DNA of 64,000 bases. It comes from a bacterium. Lineage in GTDB: Bacteria; SZUA-182; DTGQ01. Positions 53,367-62,191 of the stretch are shown here, one piece after another. Made by a program: the position numbers and the translations under genes. The notes under the pieces were generated by a model that saw only the letters and a program-made list of their open reading frames with translations, was not told the origin of the DNA and made no database searches. The stretch spans positions 241,360-305,359 of the forward strand of contig JBFLZW010000022.1 in assembly GCA_040755755.1 (NCBI GenBank). The letters are read 5' to 3'. Numbering within the stretch: the first letter of the stretch is position 1; each line of letters opens with the position of its first letter.

Positions 53367-53387
53367 AAAGGAGTCAACAAGATGTAA
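53367..53387 (+). promoter_or_regulatory. ribosome site with ATG-TAA minimal reading frame
   Basis: AAAGGAG (53367-53373) is followed 8 bases later by ATG TAA (53382-53387), a start codon immediately followed by a stop. It sits in the leader of the sigma-54 promoter transcript, upstream of the lipoprotein gene. Such start-stop elements can stall ribosomes; it may also be what remains of a deleted gene. Confidence 0.4.
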
Positions 53388-53500
53388 GAATGGGCTTTCC
53401 TGTTTCCTGAAGCCTTCAAATTGCTCATTTTGTTTACCACGACCTTTCCGGTCATCGGAGGTTTAAGCTGTTCACTGACAATTTCCGGAGGGAGATGCCA

Positions 53501-56158
53501 ATGCACGAGAGAAAGCTCCTGTTTGCTGCTTTGTTTGTTACCATGGTTTCATTCTGTGCTCTATGGGGATGCGGAGGGGGAAGCTCTTCATCAACCACTG
53601 ACTCAGGATCGAATAGCCAGCATGAGGATGCCTATACAGGCTATGTTTATGCCCCTGTTTCATCAGGTCAATCACTGTTCAGGCTCTATAATCTTACCGA
53701 TACCAGTACGGAAGAGGGAGTATTGGTTCTGGACAGTCCTGCTCAGGCCCCGGCTGGATACGAACCGTTAGTAGGCTGCAAGGTTGTTCTTCCCGATGGC
53801 ACTGAAGCCACGACGGATGCCTATGGCCGGTTCGGGTTTGCCCGAATACCCTTTACCAGCTCCGACAGGGGGATGCCCCTGATAATAGATCCGCAGGGTT
53901 CAAATCACCCCCGTCTGGCGCAGGTAATTGTCCCGCTCGTTGTTCCCCGCCGGGGAACTGCTGCTGACCTTGTGGACAGCGAGGACCTTCGGCTGGTGGT
54001 CAGGCCTGCTTCGCTGCTGTTATCCAAGGGATCGAGGTTTCTCTATCATGCTTTTTGGGTTGACGACAGCCAGGGGGCCGTATATCAGGTTCTTCCGGAT
54101 GATGTCACCTGGTCAGTCGGCGGCGAGGGGGGAAGAATTATCGGCACTATTTCCTCCGGCGGGCTTTTCCTGGCTACCGGCCTTGGCAAAGGGCAGGTTG
54201 TGGCTACAGCAAGGGTCAATTCCCGGCAGATGACAGCCTCCAGTGAGATAGAAGTTATCGACAGGCTGCAGGTATCCCGGATATACGGCCTGGTTACCGA
54301 TGCCTTTCAAAATCCTGTCGAGGGAGTAATCATCTTTGTGGCCGGGTTTGAAAACGGTGTGGTTACCGGATGTCAGGGCGATTATCTCATTCCCCGTGTT
54401 CCCACCGGCGAGAGTCTGACCCTGACCTTTATCTACCGGGGTATCGTGGTCAGGACCCTGAAGGACGTTGTGTTAGAGCATGGAGAGGCAAAGGAAATCA
54501 ATGTGAGCCTCGATACTTTCCATGAAACCGGCAGGCTTTTCTTCCGTGGGGGCCAGGTAATCCTGTCGGTCGAAGGATTGGCGGGACCGCTTTCAACCGA
54601 TGAATTTCCGCAAACCAAAGAATACGAACTGCTGGGGGTAGCTGAAGTCTATCCGGATATCTATCAGCAGCTTCAGCAGGACCCGTCCGTGGGTATCCCG
54701 GCTATAGTGGAAGGAACCCCGAACTATTCTTCATCGCAGGTCGGCAGCCTCCTTCCCCAGGTGCACCTCACTTCTCTCCAGGTTCTGGCCATAGAGCAGA
54801 ATGCTCCTGTGGAGACCCTGCAAGGGGAAATCTCCTGGCAGAATGGAGAGGCGTATTTCCGGGGAACAGGCAGAGGCCAGAACTCAGGCTCCGGTCAACT
54901 GAAAGTAGACGGCCTCGGGGTCTTTTCCCGGATCCAGGCCAAAATACAGAACTCTCCCGGCACCTGGTTTGCTGTCAAAGTCATTGGCCGGATTGACCGC
55001 CTGAGCCGGATTATTACCCTCCTTAATATCAGCATGGTCGAAAAGTTTTTCCAGGAAGAGGGGGAAATATACTATAATCCGGATATTTCACCGCAAGGGG
55101 CCATTCTGATGGAACCTGCTGCCGCAGGCTCCGGTCAGACAGAGGGACAACAGCCTTACCTTCTCCTCAATGTCAGGGCAGTCTCACCGGAGATTTGTGA
55201 CCTGCTGACATCTTTTCCGAACAAGCGCTTTTCCGGCCAGGTTTCCGGCTTTGAGCTCGATGAGTCCGGCTCTGATTTCCTGCCGGTCAGCGTGTCCCGT
55301 ATCCAATTGTTTTCAGAGGCAGGTTATCTGCTGCACAAGCGGGGGAAGATATGGTCTGATACCACGGGTCAGATCCGGTTCTCTCCATCCCTTTCGCTGG
55401 GGGCTGGTGAAGAAGTGTACATCCTGAACGGGGTTTCGGAGTTTGATGAAATTCAGGCTACCCTGGAGCAATTTCCCGGCAGAGTATATCTTTGCTACCT
55501 GTCCGGAGAGATCAGCCAGGGAGGTGATGAAATCACCGTCTCACAACTGGAGCTGCTTGGCCCGGATGAAGAGCCGCAAGGGGACGGAGCGGGACTGCGG
55601 GGTGATGGAATTGCCTATTACAAAATCGATAACGGCGCGGTCCAGGGCTACCGGTATCTGTACCAGAAGATCATGTCGAATGGGTACATTGACGGTAATC
55701 TGTATGAGTTGAGCAACATTCGGCCAGGCAGCGAAATCGCCGATACCTTGAAGGCACAACCGGGGCAGATTTTCCAGGTCACCCTGAATTATTCTGATAT
55801 CCCAAATAACGGGCAGCAGAATAACGTCCGACCGGGTCCAACCCGGCTGATCGTCAACAAGATAGATATTGTGAAAAATGGAGATCCGCTGTTTCAGGTT
55901 TCCGGAGAGCTGATTTATCACTCCTGGGAAAACATTCTGGAGATGGTGGCTACCTCCCCCGCTTTCCCGGCGGGAAGCCGGCAAAGCTTCATCCTTGACA
56001 AGGTGCCGAACGGTATTTTAAGTGACCTCATGAGTCATCCGGACCGCTTTATCTCGGTTACCGGCATCATCCAGGTATTCCAGCAGGGACAGCGCTCCAT
56101 CCGTGATCCCCTGAAAGCCAAGGCCCTCAATCTGGAGATTGAGGAAGACCTGGATTAG
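53501..56158 (+). CDS. very large lipoprotein with carboxypeptidase-regulatory-like domains
   Basis: An 885-residue lipoprotein. The ATG at 53501 (GGAGGGAG at 8 bases) is preferred over one at 53495 that is too close to the ribosome site. The lipobox Cys is at about residue 24 (LWGC), followed by a Gly/Ser-rich linker. Beta-rich domains follow, including a carboxypeptidase-regulatory-like repeat near 265-345 ('IYGLVTDAFQNPVEGVIIFV'), and a long C-terminal region without recognised family. Probably anchored in the outer membrane facing out. A -24/-12 promoter lies upstream. Confidence 0.75.
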   Translation: MHERKLLFAALFVTMVSFCALWGCGGGSSSSTTDSGSNSQHEDAYTGYVYAPVSSGQSLFRLYNLTDTSTEEGVLVLDSPAQAPAGYEPLVGCKVVLPDGTEATTDAYGRFGFARIPFTSSDRGMPLIIDPQGSNHPRLAQVIVPLVVPRRGTAADLVDSEDLRLVVRPASLLLSKGSRFLYHAFWVDDSQGAVYQVLPDDVTWSVGGEGGRIIGTISSGGLFLATGLGKGQVVATARVNSRQMTASSEIEVIDRLQVSRIYGLVTDAFQNPVEGVIIFVAGFENGVVTGCQGDYLIPRVPTGESLTLTFIYRGIVVRTLKDVVLEHGEAKEINVSLDTFHETGRLFFRGGQVILSVEGLAGPLSTDEFPQTKEYELLGVAEVYPDIYQQLQQDPSVGIPAIVEGTPNYSSSQVGSLLPQVHLTSLQVLAIEQNAPVETLQGEISWQNGEAYFRGTGRGQNSGSGQLKVDGLGVFSRIQAKIQNSPGTWFAVKVIGRIDRLSRIITLLNISMVEKFFQEEGEIYYNPDISPQGAILMEPAAAGSGQTEGQQPYLLLNVRAVSPEICDLLTSFPNKRFSGQVSGFELDESGSDFLPVSVSRIQLFSEAGYLLHKRGKIWSDTTGQIRFSPSLSLGAGEEVYILNGVSEFDEIQATLEQFPGRVYLCYLSGEISQGGDEITVSQLELLGPDEEPQGDGAGLRGDGIAYYKIDNGAVQGYRYLYQKIMSNGYIDGNLYELSNIRPGSEIADTLKAQPGQIFQVTLNYSDIPNNGQQNNVRPGPTRLIVNKIDIVKNGDPLFQVSGELIYHSWENILEMVATSPAFPAGSRQSFILDKVPNGILSDLMSHPDRFISVTGIIQVFQQGQRSIRDPLKAKALNLEIEEDLD

Positions 56159-56198
56159 ATAATTTTTCACCAGACATTGATTAATGCTGGTCCTTCCC

Positions 56199-56245
56199 TT
56201 CCTCTCCCTCCCCGAAATGCGGGGAGGGGGCAGGCAGGGGGGACC
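56199..56245. repeat. GC-rich hairpin between convergent genes
   Basis: CCTCCCCG-aaat-GCGGGGAGG type stem within C/G-rich tracts, between the large lipoprotein and the glycosyltransferase genes, which converge. It may terminate both transcripts. Confidence 0.45.
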
Positions 56246-56252
56246 CTGATTT

Positions 56253-57527
56253 TTATGCTGATGCGATTCCTCTCTTGTTTGGAATCAATATCGGCTTATT
56301 GAGCATCCTCTTTTGTCCTCTCCTGTTATCCAATTCAACAGCCTGGACAAATCGCTTTTGAAAATCCGGTATGGCGGCTATCACCCTGACCCAGGCTGAC
56401 AGCATGGGAATGCCCGCAGGATCTTCAGTGAATTCATGTATGCCCTTCTTGAGAGCCTCAAGGAACAGCTCGGTAGTCACAATTTCCTCATGACGGTCAT
56501 ATTTCAGCCCATTGAGCATGGCCAGGGCATTGAATTTTTCTATGGCGGCACGCGATTCCTGAATATAGGTCATAAGGAGGGTTCGAAAAAATGAATCTGC
56601 CATGACAATACCATCCTGGCTGAGCACTCTGAAAAGGGTCTGGGTAATCTCATTGGCCATTCGGATAAGTCCGGTGTGCTGCTCCTCTTTGCTGACTTCC
56701 TGATGTTTATGGTCATAAGTTTGTACCAGGTCAACCTGGGCAACCCGATTGGTGGATGTTTTGGTATAGACTTCACTGAGCATGGAAATTTCGAGGCCCC
56801 AGGTCGGCGATATGCGAATGCTGCGGGCGAGACTTGCCAAAAAGGCGAACTCCCCGGAAAGAGGGTAGCGGAAACTATCGAGGTATTCGAGAAAGGAATT
56901 GTATTTTAAAATTTTTTTCAGTGACCGTATGAGAGGGGTATAAAAAAGCCGGGTTACTCTTCCGTAAAATTTATCATGAGCCCGTGCGTAATAGCCTTTG
57001 CTGAACTCGTAGTCCAGGGCGGGGTGGATGATCGGGTAAAGAAGCCGTGCCAGAAGCTCTCTTCTATAGTTGAGAATATCGGTATCGTGCAATCCTATGG
57101 CATAGACTTCCCGGTCAGCGAGGATATATCCCAGGGTCATCCATACCGATCTCCCCTTGCCGGGATTCTCGATCCTGAAATCCGCGTGCCGTAATTCTTC
57201 ATACAGGGACTGCATCCGGGGACCATCATGCCATATTACCTTTACCGTAGTCGGAAGCTCGCTCATGATTTCTTTTACTCTTTTGAATTCATCCTCACCG
57301 GCCCGGTCAAGAGAAAGCACTATTTGAGAAAGATAATCGACCTGCTTGAGCTCTGCGATAATTCCCGGCATGGCCGGGCCTTCAAATTCCGAGTAGAGCG
57401 CGGGAAGCAGAAGTACCATAGCTCTTTTTTGACTGAATTGCCGCAGCTCATCCTCGATTTCTTCAACCGGTCTTCTGGTGATATCCTGCAAGGTGGCAAT
57501 GGAACCGTTCTGGAAATAGTCTGACAT
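56253..57527 (-). CDS. GT-A glycosyltransferase related to glucosyl-3-phosphoglycerate synthase
   Basis: A 424-residue cytoplasmic protein. DTD at 148-150 (in GLHDTDILNY) is the metal/nucleotide-sugar site, with GKGRS (123-127), a 'YPLSGEFAFL' block and 'PTWGLEISML' (all typical of the GpgS/GT81-like group and its relatives). GpgS moves glucose from NDP-glucose to 3-phosphoglycerate. This protein is longer than GpgS and has a second helical domain. It starts 3 bases after the fusion gene ends, so it belongs to the same operon. Exact sugar and acceptor are not readable; it may add the second sugar. Confidence 0.75.
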   Translation of the reverse strand: MSDYFQNGSIATLQDITRRPVEEIEDELRQFSQKRAMVLLLPALYSEFEGPAMPGIIAELKQVDYLSQIVLSLDRAGEDEFKRVKEIMSELPTTVKVIWHDGPRMQSLYEELRHADFRIENPGKGRSVWMTLGYILADREVYAIGLHDTDILNYRRELLARLLYPIIHPALDYEFSKGYYARAHDKFYGRVTRLFYTPLIRSLKKILKYNSFLEYLDSFRYPLSGEFAFLASLARSIRISPTWGLEISMLSEVYTKTSTNRVAQVDLVQTYDHKHQEVSKEEQHTGLIRMANEITQTLFRVLSQDGIVMADSFFRTLLMTYIQESRAAIEKFNALAMLNGLKYDRHEEIVTTELFLEALKKGIHEFTEDPAGIPMLSAWVRVIAAIPDFQKRFVQAVELDNRRGQKRMLNKPILIPNKRGIASA

Positions 57528-57530
57528 GTT

Positions 57531-60500
57531 CTAATCCTCAGTGGTTGATGGAGCATCACTGTCATGGCATCCTGCGACCATATGGCGGTCTCGGTAGGCT
57601 TGGATTGTGGCAATCGGCGGCCTTTCCATATCGGTAATGACACTCTCGTTGAGTGAGTGGCGATGATGATTATGGACGATAAGCTTCATCGAACGGTTGA
57701 GCTCCGTGCTCAGTTGCACTTTCTTTTCTGCTTCGAGACGGCAGATAATCACCTGGGTGATAGCGAATGCCATTCGGCTGAGATCAGCCAGTGATTTATT
57801 GCGGTGAACACGCTCATCGAGGTTCACTTGACCGATAGCCGACAGTCCAAAATTGGACAATATATCGATCAGAATACCGATTTCAACACCATAGCCGGTG
57901 AAAAATGGTATGGATTCGAGGGCTCGACGTCGGCCGGCGTATTCACCACTCAATGGCTGGATCAAGCCTGAGAGCTCCGGGAAAAACAGGTTTATCAGTG
58001 GTCTGGCTGTCAATTCTGTCACGCGGCCTCCCCCTGTGTGGTGGAGGATTCCGTCAATGCATATGGGCCGGTGATAAAAGCCTTTGACATACTGCAATTT
58101 CGGTTCTCGCAATAATGGGCCGACGAGACCATAAACGAACTTGGGATCCATATTGGAAATATCGGTATCGACCCAGGCGATGATATCTCCTTTCAGGACA
58201 TGCAGGCTCTTCCATAACGCCTCGCCCTTGCCTCGATAGCTGGCTGCCTCCGGCAGTATCTCGCTGTGCTGATAGACGGGAACGCCAAGGCTCTCGGCTA
58301 TTTTTACGGTATCGTCATGTGAACCGCTGTCAATGACTGCGATTTCGTCAAGGAGCCGAACCCGGTCCATCAGCCTGCTCTTGATGGTCTCGATGACCTG
58401 GCCGATAGTCTCTGCTTCATTCAGGGTTGGCAGCCCAAGGCTGATGGAAAGTCCCTGTCGTTGCTTGAGGGCGACAAGCTCCTCCAGGTTCGAAAACTCG
58501 GAGTGTTCAAACGTGTTCTCGGCAAACCAGCGATCGACAATGACACCCACCGGTAATTCGGGAACCACAAAGGATGCCGGATCGATAGCCTGGCGTGTCT
58601 TGACCGCAATCAGTGTGGCCTCGCATTTCTTGGCAATTGCCTCGGGAACAGCACCAAGGGCAAATCCACCTGCCTCTTGAGGGCCAGCCGATACACCCAT
58701 GACCACCACCTCATGGTCCTTTGTTTGGGCCAGAATTCCTTCTTCGAGTGATTTCACCTCGATAGATCGTACCTCAACCCCATCAAGGTCGGGTAATGAA
58801 GTAAGAAATTTTTCGAATGACTTCAGGTCGGATGCCCGCCGTTGCGGATTACCGATCAGGTCCACGTGCAGGAGGGTCACTGAACAGCCGTAGTAACTGG
58901 CAAGCCGAGTGGCGATTTGCATTGCCAGATGCGCATGAGGGCCACCACGGACAGGCACAAGGATACGCCTCCATGCCTGCTCACGTCCCTGCCGTATTAT
59001 GGCCAGATTGCAGGGCAACTCGCTTATGAGGCTGGCGAATGGAGTACCGAAGACCGGTGCTTCTTTATTTTCCTGGTTTGGCCAGCCAAGGACTACCAAC
59101 TCAGGTTGCTCTTCGAGGACAACGTCTCTGATGCCTTCGTATGCGTGGCGTGCGATGCGAACAGAAGGGCAGAACTCGATTGAGCTCGGACTCAAATCGG
59201 AAATACGCTGCAATAGACGCCGCTGACGACGGGCCAGGATCGTTCCTTCAGAGAGACTTCGATGTTCAGGAATCTCGACCACACCCAAAGCAACGGTCTG
59301 TCCTTGGGTGTCGCCAATCATGCTCGATGCGATCTTGACCAGATTGCCGGCAGTTCGCGGATTTGCAACCGGCACCAAAATAGTGTACGGATGCTTTGGC
59401 TGATCAGGGGTGGGGAGAGGGGCAGGGTGAGGGAAAGCTTTTAGGACCGCTTGGGAAGCTGTATAACTAAAATGGGAATTTTTTCCAGATAGAGTTGCCA
59501 GGCGATTCAGCAGATGAGGCTTCTGGTGCTCGAATGACTTGGCCTGCTGCTCGATGACCTGCTCGGCCTGCTCAATCTCCATATCACCTGTCTCGATTAC
59601 GAACGAGGCAAGCCGGCCAAAGTGCAGAGGAGTAAGCGCCTCGATGAGATTCGTCCGCTGATCCGCAGGCTTGACCAGGTAAGAACTAAGAAAATCATAG
59701 ACAACTTCAGCCCATAGTTCGGCGGAGAATCCAGCCTCCGGATCCTTTTGGCGGCTGGCATCGAACACCCGCTCTGCGGCAGAAGGGCAAAGAACCTGCT
59801 GCCACTGATCAATGAATTTCGCTGCACCGAGACAAAAACGTTCCTGGAGAGTCCGGCTATCAACCTTGATAGGCTTGGGCTCAACAGGCCGCTGAAAACC
59901 GTAATCGGAAACAGAATGGCTGGACCTGATGTCTGTCCAATACTTCTGAAACGTGCCTGCCAGGTTGAAAAGTGTATTGACAACTTGATGGAACATGGGT
60001 CCCAGGTCGGCAGCAGGATCTTTAACATCATGCACCTTGGCACCAAGGCGAGCCTGGACGATGGAAAAACCTTCGGTAATGGCCAGCGTCGTCAGCCAGA
60101 TGTCAATGCCGAATCGTGCCACATCGTCGTCCCAAAGCGGACTTTCCAGGATCGAGGCAATGAAGTCATCGCTGAGGCCAAAATCACCCCCAATCGGCTG
60201 GCGGATGCGCCAGCCGTAAAGCGCTCGTGTAAGCGGGTAGGCAATGTTATTGGTAATAGTTCCGTCGTATTTATGTCGTGAGTAGAGCGGTGCCACATAG
60301 TCATAACCACCTTTCAGGATGGGGCCGGCGAGAAGCTCGATCCACTCAGGGCCTATACTGCGCAGGTCGGAGTCGACAATTACACAGGCTTTAACCTTGA
60401 GCCGTCGGGCTATTTCGAAGATGGCCCGTACGGCCGAGCCTTTGCCGGGTGTGCCGCTATAGGTAAACGTCAGTCGATGAATACCGCGAGCGGCAGGAGA

Positions 60501-60761
60501 AAGCACCACTTTCTCGACATAATCCGGAGACGCTGTACTCAACACCAGCTCTCGGGTCGCATCCTGTGATCCTCCGTCAGAGTTCACGAGGACAGAGCGA
60601 AGTTCGGGGAAATACTGACCCAGCCCGGCGCTGGCAGCCTTTACCACATGGGCGATAGTTTCTCCGCTTCTGAAGCTGGGTATCCCCACCATAATATCTG
60701 CGCTGCCAACCTTATCCAGGCGGTCAAGTATGTCAGGGCTCAAATGTGTTTTATTTTCCAT
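57531..60761 (-). CDS. fusion: MGS-like glycosyltransferase, two universal stress protein domains, glucosyl-3-phosphoglycerate synthase
   Basis: A 1076-residue cytoplasmic protein. Residues about 20-300 resemble mannosylglycerate synthase (GT78-like): SDGGSQDAT near 60, VDSD near 128, QPIGGDFG and GIDIWLT. A helical linker leads to two universal stress protein domains (about 456-593 beginning YTILVPVAN, and 594-735 beginning RRILVPVRGG). Residues about 770-1050 match GpgS: PTLNEAETIG, IDSGSHDDTV, VDTD near 866, LSGEYAGRR and FTGYGVEIG. Together they could make glucosyl-3-phosphoglycerate and add mannose, with the USP domains (often ATP- or stress-related) as a possible control module. I know of no characterised protein with this order. 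Operon with glycerate kinase upstream (18 bases) and a glycosyltransferase downstream (3 bases). Confidence 0.82.
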   Translation of the reverse strand: MENKTHLSPDILDRLDKVGSADIMVGIPSFRSGETIAHVVKAASAGLGQYFPELRSVLVNSDGGSQDATRELVLSTASPDYVEKVVLSPAARGIHRLTFTYSGTPGKGSAVRAIFEIARRLKVKACVIVDSDLRSIGPEWIELLAGPILKGGYDYVAPLYSRHKYDGTITNNIAYPLTRALYGWRIRQPIGGDFGLSDDFIASILESPLWDDDVARFGIDIWLTTLAITEGFSIVQARLGAKVHDVKDPAADLGPMFHQVVNTLFNLAGTFQKYWTDIRSSHSVSDYGFQRPVEPKPIKVDSRTLQERFCLGAAKFIDQWQQVLCPSAAERVFDASRQKDPEAGFSAELWAEVVYDFLSSYLVKPADQRTNLIEALTPLHFGRLASFVIETGDMEIEQAEQVIEQQAKSFEHQKPHLLNRLATLSGKNSHFSYTASQAVLKAFPHPAPLPTPDQPKHPYTILVPVANPRTAGNLVKIASSMIGDTQGQTVALGVVEIPEHRSLSEGTILARRQRRLLQRISDLSPSSIEFCPSVRIARHAYEGIRDVVLEEQPELVVLGWPNQENKEAPVFGTPFASLISELPCNLAIIRQGREQAWRRILVPVRGGPHAHLAMQIATRLASYYGCSVTLLHVDLIGNPQRRASDLKSFEKFLTSLPDLDGVEVRSIEVKSLEEGILAQTKDHEVVVMGVSAGPQEAGGFALGAVPEAIAKKCEATLIAVKTRQAIDPASFVVPELPVGVIVDRWFAENTFEHSEFSNLEELVALKQRQGLSISLGLPTLNEAETIGQVIETIKSRLMDRVRLLDEIAVIDSGSHDDTVKIAESLGVPVYQHSEILPEAASYRGKGEALWKSLHVLKGDIIAWVDTDISNMDPKFVYGLVGPLLREPKLQYVKGFYHRPICIDGILHHTGGGRVTELTARPLINLFFPELSGLIQPLSGEYAGRRRALESIPFFTGYGVEIGILIDILSNFGLSAIGQVNLDERVHRNKSLADLSRMAFAITQVIICRLEAEKKVQLSTELNRSMKLIVHNHHRHSLNESVITDMERPPIATIQAYRDRHMVAGCHDSDAPSTTED

Positions 60762-60779
60762 TCAGCACCTCATCCTCAG

Positions 60780-62084
60780 CTAGGTAATTACCATGATCGT
60801 AAGATCCATAACATTAGTCCCTGTAGGACCGGTTTTAATAAGGTCTTTTGTCTGCTTAAAGAAATTATAGGAATCGTTATTTTTTAAATACTCATCAATT
60901 CTCAGACCGAGGTCTTGAGCTTTCAAGTAACTTCTTGAGTCCACAATCGCTCCGGCTGCATCGGAATTGCCGTCTATCCCATCCGTCCCTGCACTCAGGA
61001 GGAAAATATTCTGCTCATCCCGTATCTCCTGCAAGGCGGACAGGCACAACTCCTGGTTCCTGCCGCCGGTGCCCCGTCCTTTCACCGTTACGGTTGTCTC
61101 ACCGCCAAAGAGCAGGCAGACCGGCCTTTCAAACGGATTTCCCGATTTTACAATCTCTTTCCCAAGGGAGATCAAGACCCTGGCAACTTCTCTGGCCTCT
61201 CCTTTCAGTTGAGAAGTCATGATAACCGCTTTCATTCCCTGTGCTTGTGCTTTTTCTTTGGCTCTCATCAAGAGCTGCAAGTTACTTCCGATAATGAAGT
61301 GCTCGATAACCTGTGCGGGGCGTTTCGGCGTGTCTTCTATTTCACCCTTCAGTCCTTTGTCGATAACCAGTTGAGCATTCTCCGGCAGAGAGGTGAGGAT
61401 GCCGGAGCGGGTGAGAAGGTCATATACATCGTTATAGCTCGAAGAATCACCGTAGAAAGGAGCTGAACCAATGGTTTCCAGATCATCGCCGATGACGTCG
61501 GAGATGACCAGAATCACTCCCTGAGCCCTGGTGAATTGGCCGAGCCTTCCACCTTTCACCATCGATACATGTTTTCTTACCCTGTTAACATCCTCAATGG
61601 GTACATTGCTCTCCAGCAATATCCTGGTAACTTTCTGCAAATCCGCTAACGTCAGAGGCGGCAGCGGTTTTTCCAGGAGTGCCGAGCTTCCACCGGATAG
61701 AGCATAAATAAAAAAGTCTCCGGAAGAGAGTCTTTCAAGGTGCTCAATAAGCATATCGGCTGCAATGAGGCTTTTTCCCCTGGGGACCGGATGGGAGCTT
61801 TCAAATACCTCGATATTTTCCGCGCAATAACCAGCATGATTGGAAACCACAAAACCGCCTGCGACTGGATAATCAATCACTTCATGCAGTGCCCTGACCA
61901 TTTCTCCAGAGGCTTTGCCGCTCCCGAAAAGATATATTCTGCGATAATCATGAAGATGATAGGTGTTTTTCCCGATTAGAAGGTCGCCATTTTGGTATTT
62001 GACTGAACTTTTGATTAAATTTTCCGGGAGAACCGCTTGAAGGGCATCCTGAAAAAGGGATATAATATCCTCTCGCATGGGCAT
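60780..62084 (-). CDS. glycerate 2-kinase (MOFRL/GckA family)
   Basis: A 434-residue cytoplasmic kinase: ALSGGSSALLEKPLPPLTL near 130, 'DVNRVRKHVSMVKGGRLG' near 160 and the C-terminal MOFRL block 'LLSAGTDGIDGNSDAAGA' near 370. The family phosphorylates glycerate, usually giving 2-phosphoglycerate. AGGAGA 7 bases before the ATG. First gene of the solute operon. It could recycle glycerate released when the solute is broken down, or supply phosphoglycerate after mutase action. Confidence 0.88.
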   Translation of the reverse strand: MPMREDIISLFQDALQAVLPENLIKSSVKYQNGDLLIGKNTYHLHDYRRIYLFGSGKASGEMVRALHEVIDYPVAGGFVVSNHAGYCAENIEVFESSHPVPRGKSLIAADMLIEHLERLSSGDFFIYALSGGSSALLEKPLPPLTLADLQKVTRILLESNVPIEDVNRVRKHVSMVKGGRLGQFTRAQGVILVISDVIGDDLETIGSAPFYGDSSSYNDVYDLLTRSGILTSLPENAQLVIDKGLKGEIEDTPKRPAQVIEHFIIGSNLQLLMRAKEKAQAQGMKAVIMTSQLKGEAREVARVLISLGKEIVKSGNPFERPVCLLFGGETTVTVKGRGTGGRNQELCLSALQEIRDEQNIFLLSAGTDGIDGNSDAAGAIVDSRSYLKAQDLGLRIDEYLKNNDSYNFFKQTKDLIKTGPTGTNVMDLTIMVIT

Positions 62085-62191
62085 GGTCCGTTCTCCTGAT
62101 TGTCCGTTGATGTATTCGATCTTATTGGATAAGGTCCTATTTGAGGCAATAAACTGATGACATTTTTTCAGGATAAGTTAACGGGAGAGAA

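Noticed and set aside
53890-53910. tRNA-like T-loop word (ggttcaaatc)
   Set aside because: It lies inside the lipoprotein coding frame and no acceptor, D or anticodon stems surround it.
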